Assembly (NCBI GenBank): GCA_964389575.1
Contig: CAYMFF010000090.1
Coordinates: forward strand, 1 to 8,461
Length of the DNA: 8,461 nt
Direction of reading: 5' to 3'
Source: JAGNRR01 sp964389575
GTDB lineage: Bacteria > Bacteroidota > Bacteroidia > Chitinophagales > Chitinophagaceae
Part shown: positions 1 through 6,054 of the stretch, piece after piece
How the letters are laid out: every line of letters begins with the position of its first letter
Numbering within the stretch: the first letter of the stretch is position 1
The notes under the pieces: model-generated
Seen by the model: the letters and a program-made list of their open reading frames with translations, nothing else
What the model was told of the DNA's origin: nothing
The model's database searches: none
Position numbers and translations under genes: made by a program

Positions 1-44
1 TGTTTTCACAACGGAATAATCCTTATTGTGAATTGCTTTCAGGT
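1..44 (-). ncRNA. tracrRNA, 5' part (3' end outside the window)
   Basis: This is the trans-activating RNA that pairs with the crRNA repeat and is bound by Cas9. Read on the minus strand, 42-26 is a 17-nt exact copy of the array repeat's plus-strand sequence (CTGAAAGCAATTCACAA), so it is the anti-repeat. The next base allows one G-U pair with the first repeat base, giving 18 pairs. After it comes AATAAGGATTATTCCGTTG and then TGAAAACA, which resembles the nexus region of other Bacteroidota II-C tracrRNAs as I remember them. The position just upstream of cas9 and divergent from it is common in this group. The terminator hairpins expected at the 3' end lie beyond position 1. The 5' end is inferred from the promoter candidate at 47-77. 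Identity is very likely; the exact ends are not known. Confidence 0.88.
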
Positions 45-46
45 TA

Positions 47-77
47 TAAATATACTAAACTTAAAGGGAATTACAAA
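47..77 (-). promoter_or_regulatory. candidate tracrRNA promoter (Bacteroidota -33/-7 type)
   Basis: On the minus strand TTTG (77-74) is followed after 19 bases by TATATTTA (54-47). The consensus for the primary Bacteroidota sigma factor is TTTG/TTG, about 19 bases, then TAnnTTTG, so the first element fits fully and the second at five of its six fixed positions. Transcription would start around 43-45, right at the first paired base of the anti-repeat. That agreement supports the call, but no transcript data are available. Confidence 0.6.
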
Positions 78-91
78 TGTGGTTTACCACA
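78..91. repeat. 14-bp palindrome in the tracrRNA-cas9 control region
   Basis: TGTGGT-TT-ACCACA is a perfect 6-bp inverted repeat with a 2-bp centre. It abuts the TTTG of the tracrRNA promoter candidate and lies between the two divergent transcription units. The site could bind a dimeric regulator acting on tracrRNA, cas9 or both. No regulator gene is in the window, and a short palindrome can arise by chance in AT-rich DNA. Confidence 0.35.
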
Positions 92-113
92 ATTAGATAA
101 GATTAAAGACTAT

Positions 114-121
114 TACATTTA
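114..121 (+). promoter_or_regulatory. weak candidate -7 box for the cas operon
   Basis: TACATTTA matches TAnnTTTG except at the last base and lies 18 bp before the cas9 start codon. There is no TTG at the expected distance upstream (about 91-94 reads AATT), so the promoter is incomplete. It is the best plus-strand candidate between the tracrRNA and cas9. The leader would be only about a dozen bases, and transcription entering from further left is equally possible. Confidence 0.22.
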
Positions 122-139
122 AACAAACTGTAAATTTTT

Positions 140-3100
140 ATGAAAAAAATACTTGGACTAGATTTAGGGACGAATAGTATAGGTTGGTCATTAGTGGATT
201 TGGATTTTGATTCTAAAAAAGGAGATATATTAGGATTAGGCGCTAGGATTATTCCAATGGATGCAGCAGAAATGGGGAAATTTGATGCTGGACAAACCAT
301 ATCTCAAACGGCAGATAGGACGACATATCGTGGAACGAGAAGATTATACCAAAGAGATAATTTACGTCGTGAGCGATTGCATAGGGTTTTGAATATTTTA
401 AATTTTTTACCAAAACATTATAAGGAAAGTATCGATTTTGAAAAAAAGCTTGGTCAATATAAGCCTAATACTGAAGTTAAATTACCTTTTAGAAAAGATG
501 ATGAAGATAAACACCAGTTTATTTTTCAAGCATCGTTTAATGAAATGGTTGAAGAATTTCGATTTAAAAACCCATCTTTATTTTATGCTAAAGAAAATGG
601 TGATGAGGCTAAAATCCCCTATGACTGGACTATTTATTATTTACGAAAAAAAGCGCTCACAAAAAAAATAACAAAAGAAGAATTAGCTTGGATACTTTTA
701 AGCTTTAATCAAAAACGTGGTTATTACCAATTGCGTGGAGAGGAAGAAGAAATATCAAAAGATAAAACAGAAGAATTTTATGCATTAAATGTTGACAAGG
801 TGCTGGCTACTGAGGATATAAACGCTAAAGGAACTTGGTATAATGTAATTCTTGAGAATGGTTGGGTTTACAGAAGACAAAGTAAAGACCTACTTTTTGA
901 TTGGGAAGGAAAAATTAAAGAATTTATTGTTACTACGACGCTTGAAAAAGACGGCTCTATAAAATTAGACAAAGAAGGAAATGAAAAACGCAGTTTTCGT
1001 GCAGTAGATTCAGAAAAAGATTGGATTGCGATTAAAAAGAAAACAGAAAATGATATTGAAGCTTCTAATAAAACGGTAGGAGTTTATATTTATAATACAC
1101 TTATTAAAAACCCTACCAAAAAAATACGAGGTAATCTTGTAAAAACTATTGAACGTAAATATTATAGAGTAGAATTAGAAAAAATACTTAAAAAGCAAAT
1201 ACTTGAACATCAGGACTTGTTTACTGACGTAGTATTTAAAAGCTGTATTGAAGAATTGTATCCAAGAAATGAAGCGCATCAAAATTTGTTGTTAGCAAAA
1301 GATTTTATGCATCTTTTTGTTAACGATATTATATTTTATCAAAGACCTTTAAAAAGTAAAAAATCCACTATTTCAGATTGTCCGTATGAAGTACGTATGT
1401 ACAAAAAGGAAGGTGAGTTGATAAAGCAACCATTAAAATGTATACCAAAATCAAATCCAATTTTTCAAGAATTTAGACTATGGCAGTTTATCCATAACTT
1501 AAAGATTTATGAAAAAGCAGGTGATAAAGAAGGAATGCCTTCTAAAGATAAAGATGTTACAATACAGTTTTTGGCGAATGACGATAATTACTCTTTACTT
1601 TTTGAGAAACTAAATAGTCTTAAAGAAATAAATCAAAAACAGTTTCTCGCTATTTTTAAACTTAAAGAGATAAAATATCGTTGGAATTTTCTTGAAGATA
1701 AAAAATATCCTTGTAACGATACCCGAGCACAAATTGTAAATCGATTATCTAAAGTAGATGGTATAAATGTAGATGACTTTTTAACGAATAGTTTTTTACA
1801 AAACCTTTGGCATCTCATTTATTCAGTTACTGATAAAAATGAATATGAAAGAGCACTTTGCACTTTCGCAAATAAAAACAACCTGCCAACAACTGGGTTT
1901 ATAGAAAACTTCAAGCGTTTTTCACCTTTTGAAAGTGCTTATGGTGCGTACTCTGAAAAAACTATTAAAAAATTATTACCATTAATGCGTATGGGCAGCT
2001 ATTGGGACGCTTCTAATATTTCTGATAAGATAAAAAATAGAGTAGGAAGTATTATTACTCGTTTAAATGAAATCGATTATGAGATAGACAAAATAGATGC
2101 GATTGCAGATGATGATGTGCCAAAACGATTGCTTAAATCTTTTGCAAAAGCGAAAAATCGAGAAAATCCGTTAAAAGGATTAAACACTTATCAAGCTTGT
2201 TATGCAGTCTATAATAGACATTCTGAAGTTGGTAATATTATGCAATGGAAAAAACCACAGGACATTGATAACTATCTCAAAAATTTTAAACAACACAGCC
2301 TGCGAAATCCTACTGTAGAAAAAGTTGTATTAGAAACTTTACGAGTTGTGCGAGATATATGGACGACTTATGGAGAAAAAGAAGCCACTAAAGGAAAAGA
2401 CCTATACAAACCATTTTTTGATGAGATTCATGTAGAGTTGGGACGGGAAATGAAAAATGATAAGGCGACAAGAAAGAGAATTAGTGAAAAAAATACAGAA
2501 CGAGAAAATACAAATGAGCGCATAAAAGCAATACTTGAAGAATTAAAATCTGATCCAGATGTTAAAGATGATATTAGACCATATTCACCAAGTCATCAAG
2601 AAATTTTGAAAATATATGAAGAAGGACTTTTTTCTAGTCTCGATGTCGTTGAGGATAGTATTGAAAAGATTAGAAAAAAGAACAAACCTACTATTTCCGA
2701 AATAGTAAAATATAAACTTTGGCTTGAACAAGGTTATATATCGCCATATACTGGTAAAACTATACCACTGTCAAAATTATTTTCTACAGCTTATCAAATT
2801 GAGCACATAATACCTCAGTCACGTTATTTTGACAACTCAATGAATAATAAGATTATTTGTGAAAGTGCAGTAAACGAAGAAAAGGATAATAAAACCGCCT
2901 ATGAGTTTTTAAAAGAAAGTGGCGGTTCTTTGATAGATTTAGGTCACGGAAAAACTGTACGGTTATTTACATTAGGAGATTATGAAAAGCATTGTCAAAT
3001 CTATTTTAGAAGAAATAAGTCTAAACTAGAGCGATTATTAAGTGAAGACATACCAGAAGGTTTTATTAACCGCCAGCTTAATGATAGCCGTTATATAAGT

Positions 3101-4666
3101 AAAGTTGTAAAAGGACTACTTAGTAATATTGTGAGAGAAGATGGCGAGTTGGAAGTAACCTCTAAAAATTTAATTCCTGTTAACGGTATAATAACATCAA
3201 AACTTAAAAAAGATTGGGGCTTAAATGATAAGTGGAATGAAATCATAGCACCAAGATTTAAACGATTAAACGAGCTTACTAAAAGTGAAGAGTTTGGTTA
3301 TTGGGATGAGAAAATTAACGCGTTTAGAATACAAGTTCCTAAAGAATTAGAACGCAATTTTAACAAAAAAAGAATAGACCATAGGCATCACGCACTTGAT
3401 GCATTGGTTATTGCTTGTACAACTAGAGACCATATAAATTATATTACGTCTCTAAATTCAGAACGGTATAATCATAAATTAGTAAGTAAGCTTAGAGTAA
3501 CAAAAAAGATAAAAGATAATAAAGGCAAACAAAGAACGGTTGCAAAAGAATACCATAAACCTTGGGATGGTTTTACTACTTGCGCAAAAACATCAATCGA
3601 AAGAATTATTGTAAGCTTTAAGTCGAACCATCGAGTTATGAAAAAGGCTAACAATAAATTTTGGTCTTACAAAGATAAAAATGGTAATCTCAATTTAAAT
3701 AAAAGTGGTAAACCAATAAAGAAGTTAAGAGAACAAACGAAAGGTCAAAACCGTTCAATTAGAAAACCTCTGCATGAGGAAACTGTTTCAGGTTTAGTTC
3801 ACTTACCTTGGGTAAAAGCCGAAAAAGGAAAATTCATAACTGCAACTAGAAAAGAGTTGGACAAAACGTTTTCATTAAAAAAGATTGAAAAAGTAACTGA
3901 TTTAGGTATTCAAAAGATACTTCGTAACTATTTAATGCAGGAGAAGTTTAAAGCACTAGATAAAAATGGAAAGTTGATTTACAATACTGAAATAGCTTTT
4001 TCTAAAGAAGGTATAGATGAATTAAATAAAAATATAAAAGTATTTAATGACGGCAAAAATCATAAGCCTATTTTTAAGGTAAGAATCTATGAAAAAGGTA
4101 GCGGAAGATTTGCGCTTGGAACAGAAGGAATAAATGATATGAAGTATGTGCAAGGAGCGCCAAATTTATTTTTTAATATTTATAAAAATGGCGATAACAA
4201 ATATTTTGAAACCGTTCCTCTAAATGAAGTTATTGAGCATCAAAGGCTTAATTCAACGTTACCAATTAAAGAGAGAAGTAATGTGCCTATCAAAAAAATA
4301 TTCAATGTAAAAGGCAAAGAAATTGTCGTAGATTTTGTTGATTGTCTGTCGCCTTTAGATTTAGTTTATGTGCCTACAAACGATGAAATTGAAAATATAC
4401 ATGCTATTAAATTTGAGGAGTTAAATTTAAATCAACTTAAACGACTCTTCAATGTAAATGATTTTTCAGGTTATACTTGCTATTTTACACCTAATACTCT
4501 TGCAAAAAATATTTGTCCCAAAGAAGTAGATATGAAGTACGATAAAAAGAAGAACAAAACGACTGGTTCTTTCGATTCTAAGACGGCGAGTATTGATGGT
4601 AACAGTATAAAAGAACGTTTTGTGAAATTAAAAATAAATAGGCTAGGTCATATTTCAAAATTTTAA
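140..4666 (+). CDS. cas9: Cas9, type II-C RNA-guided DNA endonuclease (large Bacteroidota form)
   Basis: Effector of the system: bound to crRNA-tracrRNA it cuts both strands of matching DNA next to a PAM. Length is 1508 aa, long for II-C (the Neisseria and Campylobacter enzymes are near 1000-1100) but within the large Bacteroidota group. RuvC-I is at the N-terminus (ILGLDLGTNSIGW, D8). An arginine-rich bridge helix spans about 58-84, and a recognition lobe about 85-750 includes FNQKRGYYQLRG at 189-200. RuvC-II is IHVELGRE with E766. The HNH domain (about 855-950) has IEHIIPQSR with H889, plus N903 and N912. RuvC-III is HRHHALDA with H1083, H1084 and D1087. A WED/PAM-interacting region fills roughly 1110-1508. 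All expected catalytic residues are present, so an active nuclease is predicted. The start is the first ATG after the in-frame stop at 131-133 and places D8 correctly. There is no clear Shine-Dalgarno site. The PAM cannot be read from the sequence. Confidence 0.98.
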   Translation: MKKILGLDLGTNSIGWSLVDLDFDSKKGDILGLGARIIPMDAAEMGKFDAGQTISQTADRTTYRGTRRLYQRDNLRRERLHRVLNILNFLPKHYKESIDFEKKLGQYKPNTEVKLPFRKDDEDKHQFIFQASFNEMVEEFRFKNPSLFYAKENGDEAKIPYDWTIYYLRKKALTKKITKEELAWILLSFNQKRGYYQLRGEEEEISKDKTEEFYALNVDKVLATEDINAKGTWYNVILENGWVYRRQSKDLLFDWEGKIKEFIVTTTLEKDGSIKLDKEGNEKRSFRAVDSEKDWIAIKKKTENDIEASNKTVGVYIYNTLIKNPTKKIRGNLVKTIERKYYRVELEKILKKQILEHQDLFTDVVFKSCIEELYPRNEAHQNLLLAKDFMHLFVNDIIFYQRPLKSKKSTISDCPYEVRMYKKEGELIKQPLKCIPKSNPIFQEFRLWQFIHNLKIYEKAGDKEGMPSKDKDVTIQFLANDDNYSLLFEKLNSLKEINQKQFLAIFKLKEIKYRWNFLEDKKYPCNDTRAQIVNRLSKVDGINVDDFLTNSFLQNLWHLIYSVTDKNEYERALCTFANKNNLPTTGFIENFKRFSPFESAYGAYSEKTIKKLLPLMRMGSYWDASNISDKIKNRVGSIITRLNEIDYEIDKIDAIADDDVPKRLLKSFAKAKNRENPLKGLNTYQACYAVYNRHSEVGNIMQWKKPQDIDNYLKNFKQHSLRNPTVEKVVLETLRVVRDIWTTYGEKEATKGKDLYKPFFDEIHVELGREMKNDKATRKRISEKNTERENTNERIKAILEELKSDPDVKDDIRPYSPSHQEILKIYEEGLFSSLDVVEDSIEKIRKKNKPTISEIVKYKLWLEQGYISPYTGKTIPLSKLFSTAYQIEHIIPQSRYFDNSMNNKIICESAVNEEKDNKTAYEFLKESGGSLIDLGHGKTVRLFTLGDYEKHCQIYFRRNKSKLERLLSEDIPEGFINRQLNDSRYISKVVKGLLSNIVREDGELEVTSKNLIPVNGIITSKLKKDWGLNDKWNEIIAPRFKRLNELTKSEEFGYWDEKINAFRIQVPKELERNFNKKRIDHRHHALDALVIACTTRDHINYITSLNSERYNHKLVSKLRVTKKIKDNKGKQRTVAKEYHKPWDGFTTCAKTSIERIIVSFKSNHRVMKKANNKFWSYKDKNGNLNLNKSGKPIKKLREQTKGQNRSIRKPLHEETVSGLVHLPWVKAEKGKFITATRKELDKTFSLKKIEKVTDLGIQKILRNYLMQEKFKALDKNGKLIYNTEIAFSKEGIDELNKNIKVFNDGKNHKPIFKVRIYEKGSGRFALGTEGINDMKYVQGAPNLFFNIYKNGDNKYFETVPLNEVIEHQRLNSTLPIKERSNVPIKKIFNVKGKEIVVDFVDCLSPLDLVYVPTNDEIENIHAIKFEELNLNQLKRLFNVNDFSGYTCYFTPNTLAKNICPKEVDMKYDKKKNKTTGSFDSKTASIDGNSIKERFVKLKINRLGHISKF

Positions 4667-4669
4667 AGA

Positions 4670-5587
4670 ATGATAAAACGCACCCTATTTTTCGGTAATC
4701 CGGCCTATTTAAGTACCAAAAATGACCAATTGGTTTTAAATTATCCAGACAGCGAGGAAGAAAAATCCATCCCAATTGAAGATTTGGGCTTTGTGGTTTT
4801 AGAGCATCCACAAATAACAATTACCAATGGTTTACTCATGAAACTGGTGCAAAACAAAACTGCTGTGATTACTTGCGATAAGCAGCATATGCCTTGTTCT
4901 TTTTTTCAACCTTTAGTTGGGCATAGTGAACAAACAGAACGTATGCGGTATCAGTTAAATGCAAGTTTGCCTTTAAAAAAACAATTATGGCAACAAACAG
5001 TTATGGTAAAGATAGACAACCAAGCCAATCATTTTTTATTGCGAGACAAAAATGCGTTGCGTTTAAAACGATACGTAAAAGAAGTGAAAAGTGGCGATTT
5101 TGGAAATGAAGAAGCGCTTGCCGCAGCATTTTATTTTCAAAACCTTTTTGATATTGAAGGCTTTAGCCGTAATCAAAAAGATATTGCGCCAAATAATTTA
5201 CTCAATTATGGTTATGCTATATTACGAGCAGTAGCAGCAAGAGCTCTGGTAAGTAGTGGCTTATTGCCCTCTGTTGGGATATTTCATCAGAATAAATACA
5301 ATCCGTTTTGTTTAGCAGATGATGTAATGGAACCTTACCGACCTTTTGTTGATATTTTAGTTTATGATATTGTAGAAAGTGGCTGTAATATTGAAGAACT
5401 CAATCGCAATATTAAATCGAGTTTATTAATGATTCCTGCAATCGATGTTATTATTGATGGTAAAAAAAGCCCATTAATGAATGCTATGAGTAGAACCACA
5501 TCTAGTCTTTATGACTGTTTTGAAGGTAGTAGACGGAAAATATTATATCCAGAATTAAAATCATCTTTAGAAACCTATACAAGCTAA
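4670..5587 (+). CDS. cas1: Cas1, type II CRISPR spacer integrase
   Basis: Catalytic subunit of the Cas1-Cas2 complex that inserts new spacers at the leader end of the array. At 305 aa it has the usual type II length. A beta-rich N-terminal domain covers about 1-85 and a helical catalytic domain the rest. Metal-ligand candidates are E148 in EEALAAAFYF, H206 in GIFHQNKYNPF, and the acidic group D217, D218 and E221 in LADDVMEPYRP. These match the conserved E, H and D/E positions of the family. The start lies 3 bp after the cas9 stop, so the genes are very probably co-transcribed. No disruption is seen and the protein looks functional. Confidence 0.97.
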   Translation: MIKRTLFFGNPAYLSTKNDQLVLNYPDSEEEKSIPIEDLGFVVLEHPQITITNGLLMKLVQNKTAVITCDKQHMPCSFFQPLVGHSEQTERMRYQLNASLPLKKQLWQQTVMVKIDNQANHFLLRDKNALRLKRYVKEVKSGDFGNEEALAAAFYFQNLFDIEGFSRNQKDIAPNNLLNYGYAILRAVAARALVSSGLLPSVGIFHQNKYNPFCLADDVMEPYRPFVDILVYDIVESGCNIEELNRNIKSSLLMIPAIDVIIDGKKSPLMNAMSRTTSSLYDCFEGSRRKILYPELKSSLETYTS

Positions 5588-5601
5588 TTTTAATATGTAC
5601 T

Positions 5602-5946
5602 ATGGACTCATATCTTACCCGTTTAAATCAGTATAGAAGCATGTGGGTTTTGGTCTTTTTCGATTTACCAACAGAGACGATTACAGAACGTAGGGTTGCA
5701 TCTAAGTTTAGAAAGAATTTAATTAAAGATGGATTCGCTATGTTTCAGTTTAGCATTTATATGCGGTTTTGCCCAAGTCGCGAAAATGCGTCTGTTCATA
5801 TTAAACGTACCAAAAATGGTTTACCAAAAAAAGGTAAAGTCTGTATTATGCAAATTACCGACAAACAATTTGGAATGATGGAACTGTTTCATGGGCAAAA
5901 AGAAGTAGAACCTGAAGCACCAAGCCAACAGCTCGAATTGTTCTAG
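5602..5946 (+). CDS. cas2: Cas2, type II CRISPR adaptation protein
   Basis: Structural partner of Cas1 that holds the pre-spacer in the integration complex. The 114-aa protein has a ferredoxin-like core with VLVFFDLPTET (D21 at the family's conserved Asp position), then RKNLIKDGFAMFQFSIYMR and CPSRENASVHIKR, and ITDKQFGMMELF near the end. The 13 residues before M14 fit the N-terminal extension of II-C Cas2 proteins (an NxYRxMWVLV-like context), so ATG 5602 is preferred over M14. The gene follows cas1 after 14 bp. The tail after the core is acidic and proline-bearing, probably flexible, and ends in QQLELF. QLELF at residues 110-114 matches the QLxLF sliding-clamp binding motif; its meaning here is inferred only. 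Confidence 0.96.
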   Translation: MDSYLTRLNQYRSMWVLVFFDLPTETITERRVASKFRKNLIKDGFAMFQFSIYMRFCPSRENASVHIKRTKNGLPKKGKVCIMQITDKQFGMMELFHGQKEVEPEAPSQQLELF

Positions 5947-5956
5947 GATATAAAAA

Positions 5957-5982
5957 TGTCAGGTTGAGCGCAGTCGAAACCC
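5957..5982. repeat. REP-like flavobacterial intergenic element (single copy)
   Basis: The segment around GTTGAGCGCAGTCGAAACC is clearly richer in GC than its surroundings. It resembles short sequences found in many copies between genes in flavobacterial genomes, usually read as TCGACTGCGCTCAA on one strand. GGTT and AACC flank the core and could form a weak stem. It sits just after cas2 and could help end the cas operon transcript. Recognition is from memory, and only one copy is present here, so its repetitive nature cannot be shown from this window. Confidence 0.45.
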
Positions 5983-6054
5983 AATTAAATATAAATTTTA
6001 TTAAATTCTAATAAATTTATAATAAGCAGAATACTAGCGTATTACAGCTAGTAT
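5983..6054. promoter_or_regulatory. AT-rich leader-like region at the cas2-proximal array end
   Basis: About 70 bp almost free of G and C (apart from the hairpin at its right end) separate the cas operon from the first repeat. The adjoining repeat matches the consensus, while the degenerate repeat is at the opposite end, so this side is the likely site of new spacer insertion. In crRNA sense, however, this region lies downstream of the array, so it would be an adaptation leader and not a promoter region. No gene is seen here. Confidence is limited because the DNA beyond the other array end is not in the window. Confidence 0.45.
6031..6054 (-). terminator. perfect hairpin abutting the first repeat; possible array terminator or integration anchor
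   Basis: ATACTAGC (6031-6038) and GCTAGTAT (6047-6054) form a perfect 8-bp stem with an 8-nt loop, ending exactly at the first repeat base. Leftward array transcription would meet it directly after the last repeat, followed by T- and A-rich DNA but no clean T run. It could therefore end pre-crRNA synthesis and shield cas2 from antisense reading. Another option is that it marks the leader-repeat junction for Cas1-Cas2. The structure is certain; the function is a guess. Confidence 0.4.

Noticed and set aside
77..100. Seven-codon ATG frame before cas9 that could be a leader peptide.
   Set aside because: It coincides with the palindrome, has no start-site support, and very short frames are expected by chance.
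3..122. Open plus-strand frame of 39 codons ending in TAA at 120-122, possibly the C-terminus of a protein entering from the left.
   Set aside because: It lacks a start in view and overlaps the antisense tracrRNA, whose conserved bases explain part of the sequence. Such a length can occur by chance. The sequence to the left would settle it.
438..671. Second plus-strand frame inside the 5' part of cas9.
   Set aside because: It lies fully within cas9 in another frame; its lysine-rich content reflects A-rich DNA and no family is recognised.
1633..1818. Minus-strand open frame inside cas9 (also one at 3472-3654 and one over the cas9-cas1 junction at 4578-4820).
   Set aside because: They are antisense to well-supported genes, show no recognisable protein features and have no start signals.
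4667..5601. Search for csn2, cas4 or extra accessory genes that would change the subtype.
   Set aside because: The gaps between cas9, cas1 and cas2 are 3 and 14 bp and nothing but leader lies after cas2, so the locus is II-C as far as the window shows.
5641..5946. Cas2 starting at the internal Met (residue 14).
   Set aside because: The upstream ATG at 5602 gives the N-terminal extension seen in II-C Cas2 proteins and fits the operon spacing.
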